Source: Schoenoplectus triqueter
Lineage: Eukaryota > Streptophyta > Magnoliopsida > Poales > Cyperaceae
Assembly (NCBI GenBank): GCA_964058805.1
Contig: CAXKVV010001026.1
Coordinates: forward strand, 1-25,541
DNA length: 25,541 bases
Direction of reading: 5' to 3'
Within the stretch, counting starts at the first letter, position 1, and each line of letters begins with the position of its first letter. Positions 1 through 11,575 of the stretch are shown here, one piece after another. The translations under genes and the position numbers were made by a program. Below the pieces are notes generated by a model. That model ran no database searches. It saw nothing but the letters and a program-made list of their open reading frames with translations, and had not been told where the DNA came from.

Positions 1-460
1 CTTTCTTTTTTAACAGTCTATTCAACTTTTCGTTGCACATTTTTAAGCGAAAAATAATTTTTAACTAAACCTTTAGTTGAAATTATTTGGTTTCAGTTTG
101 GGAAGACTCCAGTGATGGTAACTCAATAAATGGAGTTTCTAAAACAGAAAATTGATTTAGTTTGACAATTGAAAAGAGAAAAAAAAACAGGAAAAACAGG
201 AAAAGCAAATCGCTGGCACTTGGCAGTTGGCAGTTACCACTTACCAGTGCAGCAGTCTCCATAGACCGCTTACCTTTGCTCCGAGGGAATTCGGAATTCC
301 AAAGCCGCGCCAAAGAAGCAATTCTTCCTTCTCCCATCTCCCACGCAAAGCACCTCTAAAAATCCTTTTCCCTTTCACTATCTATTTCTCATCCTTGCTC
401 AAATCGAAGGCACGAAGCTACCCGTTCCATGAGCGGATAGAGGCCGCGTTTTTGGTTTGA
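1..460. other. Upstream region of the SP2/P39 gene
   Basis: No coding exon was found here. It should hold the promoter and 5' untranslated leader of the gene starting at 461. The stretch 170-215 is purine-rich and 300-400 is C/T-rich, as is common in plant leaders. I could not pick a convincing TATA box. The in-frame TGA at 458-460 directly abuts the ATG, so the protein cannot extend upstream in this frame. Confidence 0.5.
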
Positions 461-1935
461 ATGGGAGCTCACCAGAGTTTTGAAGCTGGGAAAGGTACTT
501 CTCCAACTGATTCAGCTGTGCTTGACAAAATACATTATCAATCATTTGAGTTGTATAGCAATTGATTGTTATGGGTTCGTTGAAATGCCACAGCGAGAAT
601 TGACTTCAATGTGGACCTCACGCACATGCTATGTGAGGCTTTTCTTATGCCTCCTCTCAGGTGACTTTCTTCTCAAGAGGATCTTATACATATCGGAAAC
701 ACTGAACATAAGCTCTCTCAGCATTCCAAAATCGTACATATAAACTGGATTGTATAATTCAAGATATGCATGTCGATAAAATTTACATGGGCTTGATCTA
801 GATGTGGAACATGACGCCTTGAATGTTTTTATGCAACATCGTGTAGCAAAATGTTTAAATGTTCTGTTGTTTTCCGTTTCAGGAATTCGAATGCAAGCTT
901 TTCTCAGGTTATAGGAAGGTTATCCATCTAACTCGTCCGTCTTAATGACATCTCTCTGAAAGTTTAAATCTTTTGTTCAGGAAATATCATTTTTTTTTAT
1001 CAGGTTCTCTCTTAAGCATCCAAGTCTGTTTGGAGGGAATGAGAAATTGGATGTATCATGGGACAAGGGGCTAAATGATTCTGAAATTGTTGTTGCATTT
1101 AGGCGGCCCCTATTTGGTCTGTTCTCTCAGCAGTCATTTGTTTTTAAGGTCATCTCCATTTCTACACACACAAATTGTATTATTGACATACAACTGTTAC
1201 TTGTAAACTTCAATGGCACCCAGGGAGGTGCTGAGAGGGATTTCTGGGGAAAAGGAAGCTGGCTCTTAGAAATTAATTGACAGATTCCTTTCAAATTATC
1301 AAACCAAAGAATGTACAAGCATGCAATGTTTGGTACTCATGTGTAGATAACCAGACCGACTGTGCTGGTACCAAGTTTGAATGGCTGTCAGCAATTTTCC
1401 TATTTTCTTATCCATGCATTGGCCATTACATCTTAGATGAATTAAACCTTAGTTCAGTTGTAATGCCTGACTTAATTGAACACGAGTCAGATCAACATAA
1501 ATATTGTTGCAAGACATTTCTGAAATAATCAAATGGAATCTTGTGGAGGAGTTAGTTGGGTAACTATTTTTTCTTTTAATCCTATACAACATCAAAATTT
1601 TATATCATTCATGCAAGAAATATTATGCCTCTCTAACACATAAAACGATTAAACACAACATCTTTTAATTTGTCCAGAAATGCACAAATGGGCCATCCTT
1701 CCTTTATATATTATTTATTAGATAATAAGATGAGGTTAGTCTTCAAATACTTTGAACTGCTCTGCAGGATGCCATTAGTTGGGAAAATGTACAATGATTA
1801 AGTTTATTTTGCTACATATATATTCTTTTGTTCTTACCTTTAAACTCTTCTTGGTTTAATAAAATACCCAAGGTAGGGTGAGCTTTCTTTCTCCTGTTGT
1901 ACCTGCAGATTCCCTATATTTTCTAGGGGCTTGCA

Positions 1936-1995
<60 letters not shown>

Positions 1996-2390
1996 AGGCT
2001 ATGGTGCTTCGCGAAGCACAAAAGCTCCCGTGTTTCGCGTCCGTATCTCAGATTTAAAAGTTCAAACGGCCGATCCAAACCGTTGAACATGATCTTCATA
2101 TTGAACTATCTTTGGAGATCAAAATTTATATTTTTTTGAATTTTTTTGCTAATTTTTAGATTGGTACAAAATCGTTAGTTTTGTATGGTGCAAAAATCAT
2201 TAGATCAACAAACTGTGTATCCATTTAAAAAATAGCAAAAAAATTCAAAAAAAAAATCTAAAATTTGATCTCCAAAGATATTTCAATAGGAAGATGATGT
2301 TCAACGGTTTGGATCGGCTGTTTAAACTTTCAAATTCAAGATGCGGACGCGAAACACGGGAGATTTTGTGTTTTGCGAAACATCATAGTC

Positions 2391-2445
<55 letters not shown>

Positions 2446-5119
2446 TTAGGCTACGGTGCTACTGATCGTTTTTCTTTCTTCAAAGTTCAAATGGTCGATC
2501 TGACCGGTAAAAATATTTTTCATATGAAAATCTAATTGGGGACAAAATTTTATGTTTTTTAGAATTTTTTTTACTATTTTTTAAGATAGTTAGAAAATCA
2601 CTTGATTTAATTATTATAAACCATTCACAATGAGTGATTTTCTAGCTATCTTAAAAAATATAAAATTTAATTTCAACTAAATTTTCATATGAAAAATATG
2701 TTGACCGGTCGGATCAACCATTTAAACTTTGAATACGGAGAAACGGCTCGTAGCACACGGGTCATCCGTGCTACGCGTAGCACTGTAGCCTAATTCTCTC
2801 TCTCTCTCTCTCTCTATATGTATATATTGGGCAGGTTTACATGATTATCCACTCACAGGCCATTCTTCCTCATCTCAGGATTGCTTTATTAATTTTCTCT
2901 TTGTTTGAACAATTTATCAGCACTCAGTCACTCCTGAGATAGCAGTGCATGGGTCGCCCATTGATAATTTCGCCCGATCAGGAAGTAGAGGGATCAATCT
3001 ATGTCGGTTTTCTTTAGGTTTTGATATAGGTGAATCTATTACACCTAACTGGAGCAACACAACTACTATTAAATTTGAGGTGGGTAACAAAAATCATTGT
3101 GCAGTGTTTTACAAGGTTTATGTGGTTTCTTTTACTGCAACCATTTTTTTCCCATGTAGCATATAAAACCGATTAATAATGAAGGACGATCAATAAGAAG
3201 TGATGTTGATGGTTTTCCACTAACTCATAGGTAACTATGCAAACAACTTTTGTTCGATTAAATCATATTTGTGGTCCTTTCATGTTGACATCTAGTAATT
3301 TGAAATGAAAATTTCTTTTGTAAAGCGGGAGTCTCCATGATAATATGGTAGTTTTGAAACAAGAATCTGAATATGCTGTTATTGAAGGCAACACCTTCTC
3401 AAGAGTAAGTTCTTTTTCTTTTCCATTAATTCTGTATATTTACGTATTTAAGTTGTACTTTACTGAAAGCTCTTTTATCTCAGCTGAATTTTCAAATGGA
3501 GCAAGGCTTACCCCTTCTGCCGAAGCTTCTTATTTTCAACCGGTTTAAATTTACTGCATCTAAAGGACTGAAATTGGGCCCCACTTTATTAGTCACCAGG
3601 TGGGTTCATTCTTCGACTTAAAAATTTTGCTACATTGTGTCTAGGGATCTTGTTCAAACATAACCTGTGTGGGTTTTGGATTTAACAGCCTGACAGGGGG
3701 ATCCATGGTGGGTGATATGGCACCATACCAGGCATTTACAATTGGGGGTCTTGGTAGTGTGCGAGGCTATGGAGAAGGTGCAGTAGGCTCTGGCAGATCT
3801 TGTTTGGTGGCAAATGGTGAACTAATCATTCCAGTGGTATGTTAACTCTTGTATCAATATTTAGTTCTTTTGTTTCCGCAACAAATACTATTTTTAGATT
3901 TCCTTAAACTACATGAAAGTTCATGATGGATCCAATGATAATAAACGTTTCCTGGGTGATTCTGTAGCCCTAAAACCTAAAATCAACCTCAGGGCTATCA
4001 AAATGGATAAATTGCCTGTGGCTTTGTATCACTTGTAACCATTGAACAATCTTACTGAGCAATGCACGGATTTGAATTTAGTGAAAAAAAGAGAGATACT
4101 GAACTGCATTTGACCCTTAATTTTGTTCAGGCCCTATTTGAAGCAGGGCAATGTCTCCATGATGGTTTAACTGAAGTTAGATTTTCCATCATAATAATCA
4201 AACAACCATTTGCTACCATGGTATAAATAATTTGTTTGTCAATTTGGAAATGTGAAAACAGTGAGGGTCTTTTTTAAAATACCAAAAAGATGTGACTGAT
4301 AATATGAAAAAGCCCAAAAAATTGACCGCTATTGAAGTCGGACTTGATGGTAAAAAGAAGCACGCAAACAACTTTTACTAGAATGGTGGGTTGGTGGGGT
4401 CCACTGTCAAGGATTAACCTAGAAATCCTGTATTCTTAACAAATAAAAAAAAACACTTACAGACATATTCTTATACTTGTAGATTAATACATTGATTATG
4501 TTTCAAATTTCATGTATAAGTGTCATTTGATGTTCCATCAAACACTATTAAATTTGAATTGTTATCACACTTATAGATTGATTTTATTTTTTTACTTGAC
4601 AAGATTGTAAGTTAACCATTGTCAACAGATCCTCGTCCTTGAGTTCCAGTGATGATTATCTATTAACCATTTCATGAACATAACCAAATTATAAATCAGA
4701 CGAGAAGTACTCAACAATTTCACAATTCATGATCTCATGTTATGCTATTATTGATGCATCTTTATTCAATTGTAGGCTAAGAATTTCGAGGGGTCTCTCT
4801 TTGTGGATTGTGGAACTGACCTAGGCTCAGCTCGATACGTGCCCGGTAGCATTTGTGATTGTTCTCTTCTAAAGAAAAGCATCTCAATTGGAACTTTTTG
4901 TCACTTGCATTTGTGTAAAAATATTTCAATAATTATTTTGTACTATTTGTCTGGTTTACAGGTAATCCGGCGCTCAGAAATGGAAAACCTGGTTTTGGAG
5001 TTGGCTTGGGATATGGGATCCGATTCAATTCTAATGTGGGGCAATTGCGACTGGACTATGCCATAAACGCATTTCAGAGGAAAACTATATATTTTGGCAT
5101 TAATTGTGGTGCTGCATGA
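461..5119 (+). CDS. SP2: Chloroplast outer-envelope Omp85-type beta-barrel protein (SP2/P39, OEP80-like without POTRA domains), 11 exons
   Basis: Exons read from the sequence are 461-494, 594-660, 883-918, 1004-1148, 2921-3079, 3160-3230, 3326-3404, 3484-3599, 3689-3836, 4776-4845 and 4962-5119. All introns are GT-AG, the phases join, and the total is 1083 nt, giving 360 residues. The product begins MGAHQSFEAGKARIDFNVD and matches the P39 (SP2) branch of the OEP80/TOC75-V family, usually about 360 residues and lacking the N-terminal POTRA domains. Residues 254-266 carry GGLGSVRGYGEG, the conserved VRGY loop-6 motif of Omp85 barrels (260-263). The C-terminal strands include GKPGFGVGLGYGIRF and VGQLRLDYAIN. 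From the Arabidopsis literature, SP2 is a chloroplast outer-envelope channel that works with the E3 ligase SP1 and CDC48 in chloroplast-associated protein degradation (CHLORAD). No frameshift was seen. The paralogue P36 is the main alternative. Intron 4 (1772 bp) is enlarged by two foldback elements. Confidence 0.93.
1938..2421. mobile_element. Foldback MITE A flanked by TA microsatellites, in SP2 intron 4
   Basis: A (TA)n run (1938-1993) leads into a left arm starting TTGAGGCTATGGTGCTTCGC. The right arm ends near 2395 and runs into another (TA)n run to about 2421. Read on the minus strand, the right arm repeats the left one for roughly 190 bp, including CTCCCGTGTTTCGCGTCCG, CCGATCCAAACCGTTGAACA and TCTTTGGAGATCAAA, with scattered mismatches. 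There is no coding capacity. This is a miniature inverted-repeat element sitting inside a TA repeat, as described for Micropon-type MITEs in rice. The family itself was not identified. Confidence 0.8.
2418..2824. mobile_element. Foldback MITE B with TA-GA microsatellite ends, in SP2 intron 4
   Basis: The left end reads TATA then (GA)n then GTTAGGCTACGGTGCTAC. The right end is its inverse, GTAGCACTGTAGCCTAAT then (TC)n then TATA. Long arms share CATATTTTTCATATGAAAAT-like and TAGAAAATCACT segments in inverted order. The terminal motif AGGCTAYGGTGCT is shared with MITE A immediately upstream, so the two belong to related families. The right arm has about 30 bp at 2747-2780 that the left arm lacks. 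Confidence 0.78.
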
Positions 5120-6992
5120 GGTCACAAGAGATGATGAGAAGGATTATTTGTGTACCTCAATACCTCCATAAGGCCACAGAATAGGATTCCTTGGACATTA
5201 CAGCCATATTTTCGTACAGGGTAGAATTTTCAAAGTCGGTAGCACCACAGAACATTAGTCCCATTTAATTTCTTCTGTATAAAATGGGTGTGCCGTAGGA
5301 TGATGATTTAATTCCTTTTCCTCACTAATTATACTGATTTCCTGGACAAGAATTGATACTGTAAAAATAGTAAAACCAACATAACCTTATCTGTTCTATG
5401 ATGAAGATATATCTCCCTAACTTTGGCAGCGGCTTCCAGTATCCAGTTCTCTCTCTTAGAAACGACAGATACGTCTCTCATAATGCTTGTAGATATCAAT
5501 AATGTTGGGAATAATTCATCCCTTGAGTGCTCATTTTTTGTCCAGTCTATCGTTGATGTGGACGGTAGTTAATTTTTTAATGGACAATGGTGCTTGTAAA
5601 TAATTAGTTATCTTTAACACTATGCTCATTATTTTTAATATATGTTCATCATGCGACATGTGACCGTGTTTTTGTCGTTAGTTTTTTTTAATATAGATAT
5701 TGTTCTTGTAAAACACTTGACTGGTTCCTTTGAATTTTGACAATCATAGAATATAACTTCTAATATTAAAGTGCAACATGTCAAATGTGAATTTGAGTAT
5801 ATAATGTCATGCACATAAAAAAGTTGATGCGATTTGAGGCAAGTTTTGTCATTCATCTGAAGACTTGTAATTCTCAAAGGTTCAGATTTAATGATTTATA
5901 AATAGAATATTTACACTTAAATTGCATAAAGATGAATGCACAATCAATGAAGTCTCATGATGTTTATAATTTTATGCTTTTCTAAACATTTTTGTTGAAT
6001 TTATTGAAAAGAAGTATTGTAAGTTTGTCAAATTTATCATTGTCAATGATCCCCGCTTTTCTTTCTAATACTTGTGTAGTTGATATTTATCTCTACTCCT
6101 TATTAAGCATGTATGTGTCTGAATTCTACAACGGTTCAAATTTTTTATTAAATTTTTAGAGCTAATATCACTCTTCGAATTAAGTTATTAATCAAATAAT
6201 GTTACTATCTCTATAATCATTTATGTTTAAGTTAAAATTTTCTCTCAATTTTGTTTGTTACACGAAATATTACATAATTTAGAAGTATAATTGTTTACTT
6301 TATTTTTTTTTAGATTGCTATTATGAATTTTAACTTTTCTTAAACGCTGAATGTTAATTTTTCTCTCAATTTATATTTATTTTCCATTAATTATATATTC
6401 ATGATTGAAATTTACATTAATTATTAAATTATTTTTATTTTTATTTTCTTATTTTTCACATAAAAATATGAATTTTATATTTCTGAAAAATATCACCATA
6501 GGTTCTATGATAAGATACTAGTATTTTTATATGGCTGTAATTCTCAACACGTGTATTCTAATAACATGTACAATTATGACCGTTCATGTGACTTTCGTAC
6601 GATTATCACGTTTTGAATGTTTCGACCATATAACTGTCAACGAGAATTTTCTTCTTCTTTTTTTGTCAAAGAACAAACTCAATTAGAATTGAATTTCCAC
6701 AATTACGAATTCACGTCACCTAACGCGCGGCACCTTGCAGTGCATCATAAGAGCCGCCCGATTCACGTTGAGTTGCATGCTTTATCAATCTCAAAGGGGG
6801 TCCGTGAATCTAACGGCTCGCAGGCGTATGCTGCGCGTGACATGCGACAGAGGATGTGGACTCCACAATTACACGGCCAGTTTTGTGGTATAGGTACAAA
6901 TTTCTGTCTATGTATATATACAACAACTTTGTTGAAACAAATCGGCTGGATATGTCTAGATGTGCGCATGAGCTGGACGAGGAGGATTACAA
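5120..6992. other. 3' region of SP2 and AT-rich spacer
   Basis: The first few hundred bases should be the SP2 3' untranslated region and terminator. From about 5550 onward the sequence is highly AT-rich with no coding pattern. The stretch 6600-6990 is less AT-rich and has a fortuitous open frame, but matches no family I recognise. It may be degraded transposon sequence. Confidence 0.5.
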
Positions 6993-7380
6993 TGTCACAA
7001 ATAACTGTGTATGTATAAGATGTTATCAACTTATTTTTTAATTTATATTTTAAAATTTAAATCTAAACAGTTAATTTTGTTAATTTTTATGATAGATTTA
7101 TGATCTTAAAATTTCATAATTTTTGAAGTTCATTTGATACTAGATCAAATGAGAACAAAATAAATGCATAACAATTAATCAATCATAATTAACTAGATTC
7201 ATTCATTTTGTTTTCATTTGATCTAGTATCAAATGAACTTTAAAAATCATAAAATTTTAAAAACATACATCTATCATAAAAATTAATAAAATCAATGGTT
7301 TGGATTTAAAATTTGAATTTTAAATTTTAAAATATAAATTAAAAAATAAGTCGATGATATCTAATACACAACTTATGACA
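6993..7380. mobile_element. 388-bp foldback element (MITE-like) with nested palindromes
   Basis: The outer ends are TGTCACAAATAACTGTGTAT on the left and the inverse-like ACACAACTTATGACA on the right. Long internal arms pair, for example ACTTATTTTTTAATTTATA near 7029 with TATAAATTAAAAAATAAGT near 7334. Both arms carry CATTTGAT-ACTAG-ATCAAATG-type palindromes (7131-7151 and 7215-7235), so small hairpins sit inside the large one. No transposase frame is present and I could not define a clear target duplication. Confidence 0.7.
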
Positions 7381-7819
7381 TTAAAACCCCTCAAGCTGGA
7401 CATTTAAACTTGTATGGCCAGAAAAAGAAAATATTCCAAATCAGTTCATGATTCCCCGCTAATTTTCAATGGTGATCAGAAGAGTCCTTATAATGAATAT
7501 GCAACTCTTATAAGAGAGATTTATATTAAGCACTTAACGTATTACTTCAGTCAAGCTCCTGACTGTCAAAATCCTAGGGTCCCTTTTAGTTTACCTTTTC
7601 CGAACAATATTTCACATAAAGATACGATTATGATGCAACTGCTTCAACAACTTGCCAAATAGGAAAGAACAAAACATATTAATTAGATTACAATGTTCTC
7701 TCTTCTGCAGCTAGCTAATATTAACACAAATTCTCCACAACAGAAACCATGATAACATACCAGGAAAAAAAACTAAGTTTCTTACAGCATACATGAAATT
7801 ATTTGTGAGAGCAACAATA
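7381..7819. other. Spacer and probable 3' untranslated region of the LURP-one-related gene
   Basis: The minus-strand gene ends at 7820, so its 3' untranslated region should lie here, read from right to left. An 82-codon open frame on the plus strand (7414-7662) has no recognisable domain and is not called. Confidence 0.4.
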
Positions 7820-9196
7820 TCACATTACCACCTCGGAAGGATGCTCCTCCAATAATGTGCCGCCATTCACTCCGATGTGGTGGTCTCCTGCCAGGCTGGT
7901 CATGCTTGAATCAATTTCCTCTTCAATTATACTAGGCTCATCACTGCAGACTTGATCGAGCACAAGCACCAATCCCATGACAAATGCCGCGTCGACGTGT
8001 GGCACCAGGAAGAGAGAAAACACATCCTTCCCCATCACGACATGTGCGTCTGGATCCACCTTACGCTTTATCTCCGCCACCAGTGATGCAGGCTCCCCCT
8101 TTGCAGCCGCCCCCTCTAATAACACCTTTAGAGACGTCACTGGTTCATTAATTGGCGATTTCCCGACAATTTTAAAAGTATAAAAATTCTTGAATTTTGG
8201 GTTTGCCTCACAAATTTTAGCAAAAGTGGCATGAACACTTTTACCACATCAGCTCACTACTGTGGCTAACTAATCGGGGGTATTTAAAATTTGGCATTTT
8301 GAGAGCAATATAATCAAATTAATTCAGACTGAGAGACACCCATAATCTTAGTAAATGACCAAATTTAATCACATTACGTACCTTACAACAACGTTGTGAA
8401 AAGGAGCCTTCTATTCTGTATTCAGTTTCTGCCTCTGTGGGGCCAAGTCCTCCATGCACCTCAACCACCATACCAGCACGGTCCCCACCAAATATTGAAG
8501 ATCTGATCCAAAATTTCATTCATATTAATTTAAATGATCTTTAGGATCTTCCCAAAATTATCCATCATCTATCTTTGTCCCTTCACCTAGTACACTTCTT
8601 TTTGAATGAATTTCCTATTCTGAGAATTTGCTTAAAGTTTTGGCAAGGCCGTGGTGTCAATTTCTCGCAGTTGAAAACTCTATAAACTCGCCTCTTAAGT
8701 TTTTTGGATTAATCGACTCTGGAAATGCACCATCATAAGCCTTCAAAGATAGAATTTTTTTTATTGAAGCTTTTTTTTTAATTATTTTATCTCTTTTCCT
8801 TGAACCTATTATACTAATAATAATTGAATTTAGGCTTTATAAACATTTTAACACATACATAAAACAAACAACCGTTTGGATCCTTCTAACATACCTCCTG
8901 ACAGTAAACAATGGCTTCTGATTGTGACCATCAACTCTTTCTCCAGCAAAACCTTCCCACCTATTGTGCAAACTAGGCCTCTTCTTTCTAACAGTTAGAA
9001 CAGGTGCGCCGCCTGGATCCATTAATACCAATTCGCCCGATACTGCAGGATACATGTCAACTCTAAATGCGAGCTCGCCAGTACAGTGATCATACACCGC
9101 AAATCCATCTCCTTGTGCAAAAAGAGAAGTTTTTCTGACCGTTAGTTCTCTCTCTGTGTCTGAGCAATACTCCTCTGATATCACAGCATGTTCCAT
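7820..9196 (-). CDS. LURP-one-related (LOR) protein, tubby C-terminal-like fold, 3 exons
   Basis: Exons on the minus strand are 9196-8895, 8502-8382 and 8125-7820. Phases join and the product is 242 residues. It shows the LOR (DUF567) pattern: RKTSLFAQGDGFAVYD (21-36), a GELAFRVDMY strand (40-49), KKRPSLHNRWEGF (71-83), then VVEVHGG, the YRIEGSF strand, and in the last exon AEIKRKVD, GKDVFSLFLVP and the hydrophobic helix DAAFVMGLVLVLDQV (186-200). That helix is the one buried in the tubby/scramblase-like barrel. The roughly 40-residue acidic tail after it is longer than in short family members. Arabidopsis LURP1 is needed for basal defence against an oomycete; other LORs are mostly uncharacterised. 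The exon-3 acceptor (AAAG before 8125) lacks a good pyrimidine tract. It was chosen because it alone gives the right phase and family alignment. The reading frame stays open about 120 bp further upstream into the intron, so an alternative acceptor is possible. Confidence 0.88.
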
Positions 9197-9650
9197 TGTT
9201 GATCGAAAGATCCAACTCCAACCTCTCTCTTTTGAACAGAGGGAAGTAGAGGTAGAGGTTTGATCAAATCTCCTCTGATATTATGGGTTTTCTTGAGGTA
9301 GAGATTCGTTCACCGGTGTTGGTGAAGAGATGTCAAAAAAGTCGTTTTCTCAGTTGAAATTTCAGAGCTTTTGTATTTGAATTTTGTGAGTTGAGAATCA
9401 GAGTCAAAATAGAGAGATTGCTTTAGCGAAGAGAATCAGTGAGATAAAAGTAACGAAGTGTGTGGGGTTTACTCAAAATCGAAAGTTGTGGTAAAGAAAA
9501 ACCATGAACTGGGAATGAGAATCGAACCGAGTTTTAGGAGAAAGTGAGTGACAAAAATTCGCTTGTCGCTTTCCTTCTCTCGTTTCATTCCTCTTTGCGT
9601 TGTGTTTTTGGGTGCCGACGAGCTGGGGCATTTAAAAATGAAAAAGAAAT
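9197..9650 (-). promoter_or_regulatory. Leader and promoter region of the LURP-one-related gene
   Basis: This lies upstream of the minus-strand ATG at 9196. It is richer in G+C than the AT-rich spacer beyond 9640. On the minus strand a TATA-like CATTTTTAAATGCC sits at about 9626-9639. That would place transcription start near 9600 and give a leader of roughly 400 nt. The assignment is by position and motif only. Confidence 0.35.
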
Positions 9651-10370
9651 AAATTTTATTTGAATCGACTTATTTGATCACCAGATCTGGTTCCAACCTT
9701 TAATATTGCTCGGAGGTAAATGATCGGTCTCTCCATCAAAAATGAACCGCTCATAGAAAAATTAGTTAATTTTAAATTACAATCGATTGTTGAACACAAT
9801 GATCTGGAATAGGTTAATCCAAACGCGAGTGTGGCCTAAATTGTAAATTAATAATTTGATTTATAAGCCATTTGTTATGTATTTAATTATTTATATAGAT
9901 TTTCAACGTGACTTCATTTTGTCAAAAAGGAAAAATCGTACTAAATAAATTTCTTTATTTCATCATTAAAAAATAAAGTATCATTTTATTAGATATATAA
10001 TATAGATGGATATATTATAATAGCGGGTACGTATTTAAATAAATAAGAAAGTCTTATGTGTGTTTTATTTTTCATGTCTTCATCTGTTTTTTATTAATAT
10101 CAAATATAATTTTGCCCTTCGTTCTACATGCTTATATAATTTTTAAATTTTAGTTTCATACTTTTAGTATTAATGCTTATAGAGTATGTTTCGTCACTTT
10201 TGGTTTTATGTTTTAGAATGTTAGTGCTTAAAACTTTGTTTCATTGCTTTTTATTCTAATGCTTAGTGGTTTCATCTATAAACTTTAGTTTTAAATACTC
10301 ATGGTACCGGATTGTGGTACCAATGAAATTGGTTTGTAATGAAATAGGTGTAACTCCACTACTTAAAAAA
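9651..10370. other. AT-rich spacer without recognisable genes
   Basis: No open frame with domain content and no clear repeat were seen, apart from a short GGTACC-containing direct repeat near 10302-10322. I looked for a GST exon 1 matching the relic that follows and did not find one. Confidence 0.45.
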
Positions 10371-10590
10371 AATGAATTATATGCCTTTTGACCAGCTTCG
10401 GTGCTCAATTTCTAAATTGAGAGTCATGATCAAAGAAACTACAGAAACAGAAATGCAAGTGGAGGGTAACAAGCTGGTTGAATTCACGGCATCCGTGTTG
10501 AGTGTCACCGTGTCACTGCTGCTAAGTGATTATTGTGTTATAATTTGCTTAGTGCCTCAGTGTATTGTTGTTGCACTTGAGGATTTGTAT
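10371..10590 (+). pseudogene. Broken tau-GST exon 2 (relic copy of the gene at 18434-19415)
   Basis: The segment aligns with exon 2 of the downstream GST. The intron end and start of the exon correspond (ATGCCTTTTGACCAG-CTTCGG here, ATGCTGTTTCATCAG-CTCCGT there). The peptides LRCSISKLRVMIKETTETE and NKLVEFTASVLS match LRDSIFQLRTMIKGTAPETE and DKLVEFTALVIS. Between them about 249 nt (83 codons, in frame) are missing, removing most of the C-terminal helical domain. Near the end an 8-bp tandem duplication (GTGTCACC GTGTCACT) shifts the frame past the ancestral stop. Similarity continues into the 3' flank. No exon 1 was found upstream. The retained intron end shows a DNA-level duplication rather than retrotransposition. 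Confidence 0.85.
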
Positions 10591-11493
10591 AGATGTTTGT
10601 GGATGCTTAAATCTAATTAGTTAGTTGATAAATTATAATTAATTTTTTTAATATGTACGAGTAATAAAAATATAAGAATGTTTAATTTATTATTTTTATT
10701 TAGTTAAATTCTCTTAACTTAACAATAAATTAAATTTTTTATTTGCTAAACATATATAAAATTATTGTGAAAAGAGAATATTAAATATTAATGATTAAAT
10801 ATTTATTATTAAAGAAAATTATTTAACCTGAAATGTCACACCCCAAAATAAATAAATCGGATTAGGGGTGCTTAATCCCGCCACGTACGCACGACGAGAC
10901 GTGCGTACGGAAGGCTAAAAGAATAAAATAGTACAATCACAAAATAAACGAAATAATAATAAATATAAATACATGACCATACAGTCCAGAATGAACAAAA
11001 GAGTACAACGCCTGCATCGGCGGGGGATGACTCCATCGGAATGGGCCGCAAACCTCTCCAATAATAACCTCAAAATAAATAAACAAAACTCCAAAACCCG
11101 ATGGATCCTATCGACTACCCGGCTCACATGCAAATGCAGCGAAGAAAATCCCGAACCTGAAATACTTGGATCCCACAACCACCGTGGAAACATGAGTAAT
11201 TTTAATAATTACTCAGTAGGATTTAGATTCAGCCTTAAGATTTGATCTTCTTCCTAGACTGGACCTAAAAACCGATACTGGTGTTTAAAATGTAATATAA
11301 TATTCATATATAAATAAAATAATATTATTATACACATTTTGAGAAGTTTGCCTAAATATTATGACATGAAATGACAAGAAAACCCAAAATAGAAAAAAAA
11401 ATTGTGAAATAATATAATATAATATATATAGTATGAGAAAAAAAACATCCTTAATAGAAGCCCAGTTTATAATTTACCAGATCCATCCCGAGC

Positions 11494-11575
11494 GGGCACT
11501 ATCAGGGCCCAACTTACTAACTCGGGCATTGCCTAAGTGGGCACTACTAGGGCCAAACTTACTAACTTAGGACTT
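11494..11575. repeat. Two-copy 45-bp tandem repeat inside the 10834-12609 element
   Basis: The units GGGCACTATCAGGGCCCAAC and GGGCACTACTAGGGCCAAAC, each followed by TTACTAACT, begin at 11494 and 11539. Confidence 0.7.

Noticed and set aside
6617..7018. 133-codon plus-strand frame
   Set aside because: It runs into the foldback element, has no recognisable domain, and has overlapping frames of similar length on both strands.
7414..7662. 82-codon plus-strand frame beginning MARKRKYSKSVHDSP
   Set aside because: No domain, no family recognised, AT-rich codons, and it lies antisense in the likely 3' region of the minus-strand gene. Chance frame is the simpler explanation.
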